From positions 2,356,001-2,420,000 of the forward strand of contig NC_018518.1 of assembly GCF_000306945.1 (NCBI RefSeq): a DNA stretch of 64,000 bases, given 5' to 3'. Of this stretch, positions 9,480 through 18,770 are shown in pieces (within the stretch, counting starts at the first letter, position 1; every line of letters begins with the position of its first letter). This DNA is from Bordetella pertussis 18323 (GTDB lineage Bacteria; Pseudomonadota; Gammaproteobacteria; Burkholderiales; Burkholderiaceae_B). A program made the translations under genes and the position numbers. The notes beneath the pieces are model-generated. The model was not told the origin of the DNA. It ran no database searches and was given only the letters and a program-made list of their open reading frames with translations.

Positions 9480-10193
9480 CTAGCAGCGGTTCACGATCGG
9501 AATGCAGGCGCCGTTGATCTGGGCGGCCAGCGGCGAGGCCAGGAACAGGATCAGCGCCGCCGCCGCGTCGAGCGACACCCAGCGGGAAAAATCGGCATCG
9601 GGCATGGCGCGCCGATTGCCCGGGGTATCCAGGGTGCCGGGCAGCACCGCGTTGGCCGCGATGCCCTGGTCGCGGGTTTCGGCGGCCAGGGTCCTGACCA
9701 GTTCGGCCACGCCCGCCTTGGACGCGGCATACGCCCCGAGCCCGGCGTGCGCGCGCCCGATGGCGTCCGAGCCGATGCACACGACATGCCCGGCGCCGCG
9801 CGCCAGCATCAGCGGCAGCGCGGCCTGGCAGGCCACCACGGCGGTGCGCAGATTGAGCGCGTACATGTGGTCCCAGGCCTTGACCTTGCCCTCGGCCAGC
9901 GTTTCGTGATGGAAACCGCCGGCCACGCTGACCAGGGCGTCGAGCCGGCCGAACCGGCGCGCGATCGTGTCGAAGGCATGGCGCGTGCTGGCGACGTCGT
10001 TGAGATCGACGTCGAGCAAGGCCAGGTCGGCGCCCGCCTGCGGCAGGCCGGCGGCGTCGGTGGCCTGGTCCAGCACGACGACCTGGTCGCCGCGCTGCTT
10101 GAACCGCTGCGCCAGCGCCCTGCCCAGCGCGCCCATTCCGCCCGCGATGGCCACCACCGCCGCGCCATCGCCGGCTGTTGCTTGCGTCTTCAT
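9480..10193 (-). CDS. Short-chain dehydrogenase/reductase
   Basis: A 237-residue SDR enzyme, NAD(P)-dependent and cytosolic. It has a glycine-rich nucleotide-binding motif near the N-terminus (AIAGGMGALGRALA), the structural SVAGG segment, and the catalytic YAASKAG. The C-terminus ends GACIPIVNRC. It follows the Bug gene at 10207 by 13 bases and closes the operon amidohydrolase-Bug-SDR. The substrate cannot be inferred; the neighbours suggest an N-acyl compound or organic acid taken up through the Bug receptor. Confidence 0.82.
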   Translation of the reverse strand: MKTQATAGDGAAVVAIAGGMGALGRALAQRFKQRGDQVVVLDQATDAAGLPQAGADLALLDVDLNDVASTRHAFDTIARRFGRLDALVSVAGGFHHETLAEGKVKAWDHMYALNLRTAVVACQAALPLMLARGAGHVVCIGSDAIGRAHAGLGAYAASKAGVAELVRTLAAETRDQGIAANAVLPGTLDTPGNRRAMPDADFSRWVSLDAAAALILFLASPLAAQINGACIPIVNRC

Positions 10194-10206
10194 GCCGGGC
10201 CGCTCA

Positions 10207-11178
10207 TCAGTTGGTTTTCATGTCGACCGATTTGACGATGGGCGCCCACTTGCCCAGGTCGCTGTCGATCTTGCCGGCCATGTACGCCACCGACAGGTCG
10301 CTGGCCGGCCGCAGGCCGATGTTCTGCAGCGCATCGCGCACCTTCTGCTTGTCGAACACCTTGCGCACGCTGGCGTTGAGCCTGGCGATGACCGCGTCGG
10401 GCGTGCCCGCGGGCGCCACCAGGCCATACCAGGGTTCGACATCGAAGCCTTTCATGCCGCTTTCCTGCATGGTCGGGATATCGGGGATGCGGCCGTCGCG
10501 CTGCGACCCGGTCACGGCCAGCGCGCGCAGCTTGCCGGCCTGCACCATGGGGACCGCGCTCAGGTCGCTGAACATCAGCGTCAGCCGCCCGCCCAGCAGG
10601 TCCGACCTGGCCGGTCCGCCGCCGCGGTACGGGACGTGCGTCATCTTGACCTGCGCCGTGGTGCTGAACAGTTCGCCCGCCAGGTGCATGGTGCTGCCGG
10701 TGCCGGACGAGCCGAAGGTGGCCTGGCCAGGATGTTGCCTGGCATAGTCGGCCAGATCCGCCACCGATTGGATCTTGCTCTCGGGGTTGACGACCAGGAT
10801 GTTCTGCGTGGTGACCAGCATCGACACCGGCTTGAAGTCCTTGACCGGATCGAAGGGCAAGTCCGGGTACAGCGACGGGTTGATGGTCAGGATGCTGATC
10901 GTGCCCAGCAGCAGCGTATAGCCGTCGCCCGGCGACTTGGCCACGATATCGGCGCCGATGTTGCCGCCGGCGCCGGTCTTGAACTCGGTGTACACCGGCG
11001 TACCCAGGTCGCTGGACAGTTGCTCGGACACCAGCTGCGCGAGCGGGCCGATCGTGGCGCCCGGCGCGAAGGGCACCACCAGCTTGATGGGCTGGTCGGG
11101 AAACGCGGCCTGGGCCGGGCCCTGCCAGGAAGCCGCAAGCGCGGCGAACGCAAACGCTGCACAGATGCCTTTCATCAT
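10207..11178 (-). CDS. Bug-family periplasmic solute receptor
   Basis: A 323-residue TctC/Bug receptor that binds a carboxylate in the periplasm. It has a signal peptide (MMKGICAAFAFAALAASW...AQAA) and the family motifs FPDQPIKLVVPFAPGATIGP, EFKTGAGGNIGADIVAK and SSGTGSTMHLAGELFS. MTHVPYRGGGPARSD follows, and the C-terminal DLGKWAPIVKS is present. GGAGGAGAAG precedes the tandem ATG codons at 11178. No TctA/TctB membrane partners are nearby, as is common for Bordetella Bug genes. It is probably translated from the same message as the amidohydrolase remnant and the SDR. Confidence 0.9.
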   Translation of the reverse strand: MMKGICAAFAFAALAASWQGPAQAAFPDQPIKLVVPFAPGATIGPLAQLVSEQLSSDLGTPVYTEFKTGAGGNIGADIVAKSPGDGYTLLLGTISILTINPSLYPDLPFDPVKDFKPVSMLVTTQNILVVNPESKIQSVADLADYARQHPGQATFGSSGTGSTMHLAGELFSTTAQVKMTHVPYRGGGPARSDLLGGRLTLMFSDLSAVPMVQAGKLRALAVTGSQRDGRIPDIPTMQESGMKGFDVEPWYGLVAPAGTPDAVIARLNASVRKVFDKQKVRDALQNIGLRPASDLSVAYMAGKIDSDLGKWAPIVKSVDMKTN

Positions 11179-11275
11179 GGTCTTCTCCTCCTTGTTTATT
11201 GTTCGTGGGCCGTCGCCGGCCGCGCTGTGACGGCGCGATCAGGCGGCCGCGGGCCCGGCCGCCCTGCTCCCCCGC

Positions 11276-12679
11276 CCCCCAATGCTTGAGCAGGAAGGTC
11301 GGGAAGCTGGCGTCGGAGATCAGCGCCACGTGCGCGCCGCCGTCGCCCAGGCCGATGACCGTGTTCGGGTCGGCAAGCATTTGCGCGCAGGCGTCCAGGT
11401 TCTGGTCGGCATAGTTCGCGAATGGCGAGAACAGCAGCGCCTTGCCGTCTTCCTCGAGCAGGCAGTCGTAGGCCAGCTCGGCCGGATCGGCGCCGGCGCG
11501 CCGGGCCAGCGCCGCGATCGAGCGTTCCGGGCCCGGGTCGTAGCACGGCGGGTTGCCCAGCGGAAAGATGTTGTCGAACTCGTTCAGGCGCTTGCCCAGC
11601 GGCGTATCCTGGCTCTCGCGCAGCAGCTGCGCGCGCAAGGCCGGGTCCCGCATGCGGCGCACCCGCTCATCCAGCGCAAGCTGGGCGATGGCCTTGTAGC
11701 TGGCGCAGTCAGAGAAGACATTGCGGCTGCCCTGCAGCCCCAGCAGCACGCCTACCCCGCGCGGCGCGACCTGCGCGCGGATGGGCAGGCCGTCGGCCGC
11801 CGCCTGCGTCGTCAGGGCCAGCAGCCGACGCCACCCGTCCTTGTTGCCGTGCTTCTGCATCAGCGAGAACGACAGCGGCCGGCCGGATTTCTCCACCAGG
11901 CGGCGCATCATGCCGAACTCGGCCTCCAGCATGTCCGGATCGTCGAAGTCGATGATGATCTCCAGCACGCCGCCGCCGGCATCGGCCAGCCCCATGGCGA
12001 TGCCGGTCAGCTCTTCCTCGGCCGCGCGCAGCGACGGCATCGGGTCGCCGGTGACCGAGCGGTGATTGATCGAGCGCGAAGTCGAGAAGCCGATCGCGCC
12101 ATGGCGCATGGCCTCGGCCGCCAGGCTGCGCATCCGCGCGATGTCCTCGGGCGTGGCCATCTCGAGCCGCAGCGCGCGCTCGCCCATGACGTACACGCGC
12201 AGCGCCGCGTGCGGCAGTTGCGCGCAGAAATCGATGTCGTGCTCGATCCGTTCGGTCGCGCGCAGGAAGTCGGGAAACGTCTCCCAGGCCCAGTCCAGCC
12301 CTTCGTGCAGCGCGATGCCGGGGATGTCTTCCACGCCTTCCATCAGCTCGATCAGATTGCCGCGATCGGCCGCGCGCACCGGCGCGAACCCGACCCCGCA
12401 GTTGCCCATCACCACCGTGGTCACGCCGTGCCAGCTGGATGGAGCCAGGCGGGAATTCCAGATGATCTGCCCGTCGTAGTGCGTATGGATGTCGACGAAG
12501 CCTGGCGTGACGATCTTGCCGCGCGCGTCGATCTCGGCGGCCGCGCCCGGCGCGATGTCGCCGATCTCGGCGATCAGGGCGCCGCGCACCCCGATGTCGG
12601 CGACCCGGGGCGCGCCGCCATGCCCGTCCATGAGCAATCCGCCGCGGATGACAAGATCAAGTGCCTGTTCGTCGTGCAT
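11276..12679 (-). pseudogene. N-acyl-D-amino-acid deacylase family amidohydrolase, 3' end missing
   Basis: The first 468 or so codons match the D-aminoacylase type of amidohydrolase family 3. There is DLVIRGGLLMDGHGG at the start, then the metal-binding VDIHTHYDGQ, GNCGVGFAP, FDNIFPLGNPP, and the late motif IGLGDGGAHVALISDASFPTFLLKHWG. The ATG at 12679 has AGGAAG just upstream. After KHWG similarity stops abruptly, and only about 100 bases separate it from the Bug start. The usual C-terminal 90-100 residues are absent, which points to a deletion of about 0.3 kb. The protein is probably inactive or unstable. Confidence 0.75.
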
Positions 12680-12895
12680 TTCTTCCTCGATTGAGCTGCC
12701 CTGTGCGCGTCTGCGTTGGGGCCGGATTCGGCAATGCCTGCCCCGACGAATTACACCGGCGAACCCCGCGAGCGACAAGCAAGGATTTCTTATGCTGCGA
12801 CAAGGATTCCCGATCCACGGCGCGGCCTCCAGGCCGTTCGCCCGCCCACCTGCCCCGCCCGGGCCGGCAATTCGGCGCAGCCCATCATGACTATT

Positions 12896-12915
12896 CAATG
12901 ATTCAAGAATCATTG
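12896..12915. promoter_or_regulatory. Probable ArsR operator (perfect inverted repeat)
   Basis: The sequence CAATGATTCAAGAATCATTG is a perfect inverted repeat with 9-bp arms and a 2-bp centre. It ends 12 bases before the arsR ATG and sits in an AT-rich patch (12890-12930) within very GC-rich DNA. ArsR/SmtB repressors bind such sites over their own promoters, so autoregulation with release by arsenite is the simple reading. An alternative in-frame ATG at 12898 lies inside the repeat. Confidence 0.7.
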
Positions 12916-12927
12916 TATTATTTTGGC

Positions 12928-13278
12928 ATGAATGCAGAACAAGCCGTTTCCTCCCTCGGCGCCCTGGCCCATGCGCAACGCCTGAGCGTGTTTCGCGCCC
13001 TTGTCGTCGCGGGCCCGGCGGGGCTCACGCCCAGCGTCATGGCCGACGGGCTCGGCATCGCCCGCAATGCGCTGTCCTTTCACCTCAAGGAGCTGGCGCA
13101 CGCCGGCCTGGTCAGCGTCGAGCAACAGGGCCGCAATCTGATCTACCGCGCCGATTTCTTCCGGATGAATGCATTGCTCGGCTATCTCACCAAACACTGC
13201 TGCCAGGGCGCGACCTGCGAGGTGTCCGATTCCCGAAAGAACACAGCCGGTTGCGACGCCGGCGCCAGGCGGGCCTGA
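12928..13278 (+). CDS. arsR: ArsR-family arsenic-responsive repressor
   Basis: A 116-residue winged-helix repressor. It has LGALAHAQRLSVFRALV for dimer contact and GLTPSVMADGLGIARNALSFHLKELAHAGLVSVEQQGRN for the HTH and wing, described here in parts. The C-terminal tail HCCQGATC is cysteine-rich. In ArsR2-type proteins such C-terminal cysteines bind As(III). It heads a four-gene cluster with an MFS transporter, arsC and arsH, and its operator lies just upstream. The start at 12928 is chosen because it lies downstream of the operator and gives the usual length. Confidence 0.85.
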   Translation: MNAEQAVSSLGALAHAQRLSVFRALVVAGPAGLTPSVMADGLGIARNALSFHLKELAHAGLVSVEQQGRNLIYRADFFRMNALLGYLTKHCCQGATCEVSDSRKNTAGCDAGARRA

Positions 13279-13281
13279 TCC

Positions 13282-14469
13282 ATGCCAGGCGCACCGGTTC
13301 GCGTCGTCGGGATCCTGGGAACCGCCCAGACGCTGGCCTGGGCCTCCTCGTACTATCTGCCGGCGATGCTGGCGGATCCGATGGCTCGCGACCTGGGCGT
13401 GTCCACGCCGACGGTCTATGCGGCGTTCTCCGCCGCCCTGGTCGCATCGGCGTTGATCGGGCCATGGACGGGACTGGCGATCGACCGCCACGGCGGCCGT
13501 ATGGTCCTGGCCGGCACCAGTCTGTTGTTTGCCCTCGGGCTGGGCATGCTCGGCGCCGCCCAGGGCCTGTGGACGATGGTTGCCGCCTGGCTCGTCATGG
13601 GCGTGGCGATGGGCGCCGGCCTCTACGAGGCCGCCTTCTCCAGCCTGGTACGCCTTTATGGCCATCACGCCCGCGGGGCCATCACCGGAATCACGCTGAT
13701 CGCCGGTTTCGCCAGCACCGTTGGCTGGCCGCTTTCCGCCTGGATGGAGACGCTGTTCGGCTGGCGCGGCGCATGCCTGGGCTGGGCGGCCTTGCATTTG
13801 ATGATCGGCCTGCCGTTGAACGCCTGGCTTCCCAAAGCCGTTGCCGCCGAGACGCCAAGCCCGGATGCCCCGGCCGCGCAGGAGGGGACCCTCCCTGCTG
13901 CGCGGCCGGGACCGCAGGGGCTGGCCACCGCCCTGCTCGCCTTCGTGTTCGCGGCGACGTGGTTCATCAGCACCGCGATGGCCACCCACTTGCCGCGCAT
14001 GCTGCAAGCCACGGGCGCCACGCTCGCGGCCGCCGTGGCCGTGGGCGCGCTCATCGGTCCCGCGCAAGTGGCCGGCCGCCTGCTCGAGTTCGGCTTGCTG
14101 CGGCATGTTCATCCTTTGCTGTCGGCGCGCCTGGCGGCCCTGGCGCATCCGGCCGGCGTTGCCGTGCTGTTGGCCGCCGGCCCGGCGCTGGCCCCGCTGT
14201 TCGCCATCCTGCATGGGGCGGGCAACGGCATCCTGACCATCGCCAAAGGCACGTTGCCGCTGGCGCTGTTCGGCCCCCGGGGCTATGGCGCGCGCCAAGG
14301 CTGGCTGATGATGCCGGCGCGGGTCGCGCAGGCGCTGGCGCCATTTCTCTTCGGCCTGGCGCTGGACGCCTGGCGCGCCAACGCTTTGTGGCTATCCGGG
14401 GGCATAGGCCTGGCAGCCTGCGCCGCGCTGCTCGTGCTGCGCGCGCGGCCCGACCCAATCAAGCCCTAG
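13282..14469 (+). CDS. MFS transporter of the ars operon
   Basis: A 395-residue major-facilitator protein with 12 predicted membrane segments. It has the conserved loop GLAIDRHGGRMVLAG between helices 2 and 3, and GAGLYEAAFSSLVRLYG in helix 5. It starts three bases after the arsR stop, so it is very likely cotranscribed. Transporters of this type in ars clusters export arsenite or an organoarsenical; ArsB and Acr3 are absent here. Which arsenic species is carried is not evident. The protein appears intact even though arsC downstream is broken. Confidence 0.83.
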   Translation: MPGAPVRVVGILGTAQTLAWASSYYLPAMLADPMARDLGVSTPTVYAAFSAALVASALIGPWTGLAIDRHGGRMVLAGTSLLFALGLGMLGAAQGLWTMVAAWLVMGVAMGAGLYEAAFSSLVRLYGHHARGAITGITLIAGFASTVGWPLSAWMETLFGWRGACLGWAALHLMIGLPLNAWLPKAVAAETPSPDAPAAQEGTLPAARPGPQGLATALLAFVFAATWFISTAMATHLPRMLQATGATLAAAVAVGALIGPAQVAGRLLEFGLLRHVHPLLSARLAALAHPAGVAVLLAAGPALAPLFAILHGAGNGILTIAKGTLPLALFGPRGYGARQGWLMMPARVAQALAPFLFGLALDAWRANALWLSGGIGLAACAALLVLRARPDPIKP

Positions 14470-14492
14470 TCTTGCATCAACAGAGGTGTGTC

Positions 14493-14915
14493 ATGACTTC
14501 CATCACGATCTATCACAACCCGGCCTGCGCGACATCGCGCAATGTGCTCGGGCTGATTCGCAACAGCGGCGAGTAGCCGGCCATCATCGAATATCTGAAG
14601 ACGCCGCCCGACGCCGCAACGCTGCGGTCGTTGATCGTCGCCATGGGGATGCCGGTGCGCGACCTGCTCAGGCAAAAGGGCACGCCTTACGACGAGCTCG
14701 GTTTGTCGGATCCGAAATGGACAGACGAGCAGCTGATCGATTTCATGCTCCAGTACCCGATCCTGATCAATCGCCCCATCGTGACAACCCCACTGGGAAC
14801 GCGTCTGTGCCGGCCGTCGGAAACCGTTCTGGATCTCCTGTCCCGGCCCCAGCGCGGCGCCTTCGACAAGGAGGACGGGCAGCCCGTCATCGATGCGGAC
14901 GGCAACCGTGTCTGA
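14493..14915 (+). pseudogene. arsC: Arsenate reductase with premature stop at codon 28
   Basis: A glutaredoxin-coupled ArsC of 140 codons. The catalytic loop YHNPACATSRN places the nucleophile at Cys12, and the middle and end are well preserved ([27 protein letters not shown]). An in-frame TAG at 14574-14576 interrupts it after RNSGE, where the family has an acidic residue followed by PAIIEYL; a GAG-to-TAG change would explain it. No frameshift is needed on either side. Unless the stop is read through, the cell lacks this reductase. The rest of the operon still reads. Confidence 0.88.
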
Positions 14916-15630
14916 GGTTCTCGCCGATCTGCCCAATATCGATCCGTCACGGTTCAAGCAGCCGAGCGCGGCCGAGCTGTTCCCGCCCGGGCGCGCCACG
15001 CATGCCCCGCGCTTCCTGCTGCTGTATGGGTCGTTGCGCGAGCGCTCCTATAGCCGCCTGGTCGCGGAGGAAGCCGCGCGGCTGCGCCGGGCGCTGGGCG
15101 GCGAGACCCGGCTGTTCAACCCGTCCGGGCTGCCGCTGGTCGACGACGCCAGCGAGGACCATCCCAAGGTCCGTGAGCTGCATGAGCTGGTCCGGTGGGC
15201 CGAAGGCATGATCTGGAGTTCGCCGGAGCGGCACGGCGCCATGAGCGGCCTGATGAAGACGCAGATCGACTGGATCCCGCTGTCGATGGGCGCGATGCGC
15301 CCGACCCAGGGCAAGACGCTGGCGGTCATGCAGGTATCGGGGGGATCCCAGTCATTCAACGCCGTGAACCAGATGCGGGTGCTGGGCCGCTGGATGCGCA
15401 TGCTGACCATCCCGAACCAATCGTCGGTGGCCAAGGCCTACCAGGAGTTCGACGAGGCGGGACGCATGCAGCCTTCGCCTTACTATGACCGGGTGGTCGA
15501 CGTGGCCGAGGAGCTGATGAAGTTCACCTTGCTCACGCGCGACGCGTCGCCGTACCTGGTCGATCGCTACAGCGAGCGCAAGGAAGCCGCCGAGACGCTG
15601 TCGCGGCGCACGGCGCAAGCCCGCATCTAG
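14893..15630 (+). CDS. arsH: ArsH NADPH-dependent FMN reductase
   Basis: A 245-residue flavoprotein that oxidises trivalent organoarsenicals. The FMN phosphate loop is [12 protein letters not shown] (from residue 45), with the family stretches [42 protein letters not shown] and the C-terminal [18 protein letters not shown]. The ATG at 14893 overlaps the 3' end of arsC by 23 bases. Its TAG stop shares the palindromic CTAG at 15627-15630 with the stop of the convergent LysR gene. It looks fully functional. Confidence 0.9.
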   Translation: MRTATVSEVLADLPNIDPSRFKQPSAAELFPPGRATHAPRFLLLYGSLRERSYSRLVAEEAARLRRALGGETRLFNPSGLPLVDDASEDHPKVRELHELVRWAEGMIWSSPERHGAMSGLMKTQIDWIPLSMGAMRPTQGKTLAVMQVSGGSQSFNAVNQMRVLGRWMRMLTIPNQSSVAKAYQEFDEAGRMQPSPYYDRVVDVAEELMKFTLLTRDASPYLVDRYSERKEAAETLSRRTAQARI

Positions 15631-15826
15631 CGCGCGGCCGTGGCGCCCATGTGTTCGGCCGCCACCGAGCCGAAGCATTGCGCGAAGGCGTCGATGCGCT
15701 CGCCATCCCCCTGCCCGGCCCGCATGATGCAGTAGTAATCGACCGCCACGCGCGGCGCCACCGGCACCAGGCTGACGCGCCAGCGCCGGCGCGCCACCGC
15801 GGCGAACGACGGCACCACGGCCTAGC

Positions 15827-16869
15827 TGTGAAGATTCAATAGGTTGTATGCATGGTTCATCCGAACCGGATTTGAGAAACTGGAAATCGCCACCCCCCCA
15901 GTTCACTCAAGGAGCCCGGCCGGATGAACACCCATAAGCATGCCCGATTGACCTTCCTACGTCGACTCGAAATGGTCCAGCAATTGATCGCCCATCAAGT
16001 TTGTGTGCCTGAAGCGGCCCGCGCCTATGGGGTCACCGCGCCGACTGTGCGCAAATGGCTGGGCCGCTTCCTGGCTCAGGGCCAGGCGGGCTTGGCCGAT
16101 GCGTCCTCGCGCCCGACGGTCTCGCCCCGAGCGATTGCGCCGGCCAAGGCGCTGGCTATCGTGGAGCTGCGCCGCAAGCGGCTGACCCAAGCGCGCATCG
16201 CCCAGGCGCTGGGCGTGTCAGCCAGCACCGTCAGCCGCGTCCTGGCCCGCGCCGGTCTGTCGCACCTGGCCGACCTGGAGCCGGCCGAGCCGGTGGTGCG
16301 CTACGAGCATCAGGCCCCCGGCGATCTGCTGCACATCGACATCAAGAAGCTGGGACGTATCCAGCGCCCTGGCCACCGGGTCACGGGCAACCGACGCGAT
16401 ACCGTTGAGGGGGCCGGCTGGGACTTCGTCTTCGTGGCCATCGATGACCACGCCCGCGTGGCCTTCACCGACATCCACCCCGACGAGCGCTTCCCCAGCG
16501 CCGTCCAGTTCCTCAAGGACGCAGTGGCCTACTACCAGCGCCTGGGCGTGACCATCCAGCGCTTGCTCACCGACAATGGCTCGGCCTTTCGCAGCCGCGC
16601 CTTCGCCGCGCTGTGCCATGAGCTGGGCATCAAGCACCGCTTTACCCGACCTTACCGCCCACAGACCAATGGCAAGGCCGAACGCTTCATCCAGTCGGCC
16701 TTGCGTGAGTGGGCTTACGCTCACACCTACCAGAACTCCCAACACCGAGCCGATGCCATGAAATCCTGGCTACACCACTACAACTGGCATCGACCCCACC
16801 AAGGCATCGGGCGCGCTGTACCCATCTCCAGACTCAACCTGGACAAATACAACCTATTGACAGTTCACA
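15827..16869 (+). mobile_element. IS481: IS481 copy 2 (simple insertion)
   Basis: A 1,043-bp element with identical 6-bp flanks, CCTAGC at 15821-15826 and 16870-16875. That fits the NCTAGN target rule and shows a clean transposition event into the LysR gene. It is the only copy in this window with matching flanks. It differs from the others in the left non-coding end (CCACCCCCCC in place of CGATCCCCC) and at transposase residue 308. Confidence 0.95.
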
Positions 16870-16874
16870 CCTAG
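15924..16874 (+). CDS. IS481 transposase (copy 2)
   Basis: The same 316-residue DDE transposase as copy 1, with intact catalytic residues. Near the C-terminus it has Lys at position 308 (NLDKYNLL) where the other four copies have Glu. The last sense codon and the stop read A|CC TAG into the right target repeat, giving a C-terminal Thr. Confidence 0.92.
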   Translation: MNTHKHARLTFLRRLEMVQQLIAHQVCVPEAARAYGVTAPTVRKWLGRFLAQGQAGLADASSRPTVSPRAIAPAKALAIVELRRKRLTQARIAQALGVSASTVSRVLARAGLSHLADLEPAEPVVRYEHQAPGDLLHIDIKKLGRIQRPGHRVTGNRRDTVEGAGWDFVFVAIDDHARVAFTDIHPDERFPSAVQFLKDAVAYYQRLGVTIQRLLTDNGSAFRSRAFAALCHELGIKHRFTRPYRPQTNGKAERFIQSALREWAYAHTYQNSQHRADAMKSWLHHYNWHRPHQGIGRAVPISRLNLDKYNLLTVHT

Positions 16875-17615
16875 CCCAGCCCCGCCTCGACCATGGCCAA
16901 TACCGTTTCCAGGTGCGTGACCACGCGCGCCGGCGCATCGCCCTGCACGCCCAGGTGCCGGTTGACCAGGCGCTGGATCGGATTCTCGTCGGGCAAGGCG
17001 ATCAGCCCGTCGCGGTCGATCTGGGGCCAGCGCACCGACCGGCGCCGCTCGCCCTCCACGCGCGGCACGGCCAGCGCCAGCCGGGCCGGGAAAACGGTTT
17101 GCCGCCGTATGCCGGCCGCGCGCGTGAAGAAGGCGCCGAAGCCGGCGTCCAGGTCGCCGCTTTCCACCCGGGCGGCGATCAGGCTGCGATCCAGGTCCAT
17201 CACTTCCACGCGCACCTGCGGCGCCAGCGCCTGGAAACGCTTGAGCACATCCGGGATCACGCTGCAGGCGATCAACGGCGTCACGCCGATGCGCAGGCGG
17301 TCACGTCCGCCGGCGCCCAGGGCCCCCAGTTGCGCCACCGCCGCGCCCAGGTCCTGCACCGCGCGCTGCGCCACCGGCAGCAGGCTCTGGCCCGCCGGCG
17401 TCAGGCGGACCGCGCGCGTGGTGCGCTCGAACAGCCGGCTGCCCAGCTGCGTTTCCAGGTCGCGCACCATGGCGCTCAGCCCGGCCTGCGAGATGTGCAG
17501 CTGTTCGGCCGCCTTGGTGAAACTGGCATGGCGCGCCACCGCGAGAAAGGCGCGCATCTGGCGAAAGGAGAAGTTCATGGTCGGCCGGCCGGGGGGGAAA
17601 CAGGCATTCATATTA

Positions 17616-17630
17616 ACAAGCAATGCTTGT
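17616..17630. promoter_or_regulatory. Palindrome in LysR/Bug divergent promoter
   Basis: ACAAGCAATGCTTGT is a perfect palindrome with 7-bp arms around one central base. It lies 38 bp upstream of the split LysR gene and about 105 bp upstream of the divergent Bug start, in AT-rich DNA. It is a good candidate for the binding site of the LysR protein, which would now be orphaned by the IS481 insertion. Confidence 0.5.
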
Positions 17631-17735
17631 CAATTTATCCAATATTGTTCTTTTACTTATTTAATCCGATGCGGTGAAATAAGCCCATCGGCCCATGCGA
17701 GGCCTCATTGCCACAAGAGACACAGGAGACGAGAC

Positions 17736-18731
17736 ATGACGAGTTCGCCCGCTTTGACCATGACGCTGCGCGCCGTGCTGGCGCTGGCCGCCACCGCCAG
17801 CCTGGCCCTGGGCCCGGCCGCGCCGGCGGCCGCCGAGACGTTCCCCGCCAAGCCCGTGCCCCTGGTCGTGCCCTTCCCGCCCGGCGGCCCGACCGACACC
17901 AGCGCGCGCCTGTTCGGCGCCGTCATGGCCGACAAGCTGGGCCAGCCCGTCATCGTCGAGAACCGCGCCGGCGCCGGCGGCAGCGTCGGCACCACCGTGG
18001 TCACCCGCGCCAAGCCCGACGGCTACACCCTGCTGTGGGGCGGCACCAGCAGCATCGTGGTCGCGCCGGCCCTCTACACCAACCTGCAGTACGACCCGAT
18101 CAAGTCCTTCACGCCCATCGGCATGGCCGTGCGCGGCCCGCTGATCCTGGTCAGCCGCCCCGACCTGGGCCCCAAGGACATCGGCCAGCTGCGCGACTAC
18201 GCCAAGAACCATGACCTGAGCGTGGCCTCGGCCGGCACCGGCTCCATCGGCCACCTGACCGCCGAGATGTTCAAGAGCGAGGCCGGCGCCCGCATGCTGC
18301 ACGTGCCCTACCGCGGCGGCGCGCCGGCCCTGACCGACGTCATGGGCGGCCAGGTCGATCTGTTCTTCGATACGGTCACGCTGCTGACGCCGCAGATCCG
18401 CGCCGGCAAGCTGCGCGCCTACGCCGTCACCGGCAGCCAGCGCTACAGCGGCCTGCCCGAGGTGCCCACCGTCGCGGAGACGATCGGCAAGCCCTTCGAG
18501 GCCTACTCCTGGTTCGGCCTGCTGGCGCCGGCCGGCACCCCCGCGCCGGCGGTGCAGGCCCTGACCGACGCGCTGGCCGCCGCCGCCAAGGATCCCGAGG
18601 TCATCAAGCAGCTCAGCGCGCTGGGCCTGGAGCCGGTCGGCGACACCCCGCAGGAGTTCGCCCAGGCGATCCGCGCCGACCTCGACAAATGGACCGGCGT
18701 GGTCCGCAGCGCGGGCGTCAAGCCCCAGTAA
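17736..18731 (+). CDS. Bug-family periplasmic solute receptor
   Basis: A 331-residue Bug receptor with a signal peptide ending AAPAAAE and the motifs TFPAKPVPLVVPFPPGGPTD, ENRAGAGGSVGTTVVTRA, SAGTGSIGHLTAEMF, MLHVPYRGGAPALTDVMGG and DKWTGVVRSAGVK. CAGGAG lies nine bases before the ATG. It is followed after 39 bases by an FAD monooxygenase, suggesting uptake and hydroxylation of an aromatic acid. Its probable LysR regulator is disrupted, so expression may be lost or unregulated. Confidence 0.9.
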   Translation: MTSSPALTMTLRAVLALAATASLALGPAAPAAAETFPAKPVPLVVPFPPGGPTDTSARLFGAVMADKLGQPVIVENRAGAGGSVGTTVVTRAKPDGYTLLWGGTSSIVVAPALYTNLQYDPIKSFTPIGMAVRGPLILVSRPDLGPKDIGQLRDYAKNHDLSVASAGTGSIGHLTAEMFKSEAGARMLHVPYRGGAPALTDVMGGQVDLFFDTVTLLTPQIRAGKLRAYAVTGSQRYSGLPEVPTVAETIGKPFEAYSWFGLLAPAGTPAPAVQALTDALAAAAKDPEVIKQLSALGLEPVGDTPQEFAQAIRADLDKWTGVVRSAGVKPQ

Positions 18732-18770
18732 CCGCGCCTACGCATACGCGACACAGAAGGACAACCCACG

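Larger units (their letters stand above)
15627..17578 (-). pseudogene. LysR-type regulator split by IS481 copy 2
   Basis: The N-terminal 234 residues lie at 16871-17578 (MNFSFRQMRAFLAVARHASF, HTH FTKAAEQLHISQAGLSAMV) and the last 64 or so at 15630-15821 (AVVPSFAAVARRRW to GATAAR). IS481 copy 2 lies between them. Removing the element and one target repeat rejoins the frame, but with a TAG exactly at the target site, in GLG-stop-AVVPS, where the family has a hydrophobic residue. The start at 17578 has AAGGAGAAG upstream. It is divergent from the Bug gene at 17736, its likely former target. Confidence 0.85.

Noticed and set aside
10190..12913. A single 907-codon frame joining the amidohydrolase to the Bug region
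   Set aside because: After KHWG it reads the Bug gene in the wrong frame. The Bug protein itself is encoded one frame over.
16709..17677. Open frames running out of IS481 into flanking genes (for example 16709-17677 and 39378-39713)
   Set aside because: They combine the same antisense IS481 segment with whatever lies next to it and have no independent support.
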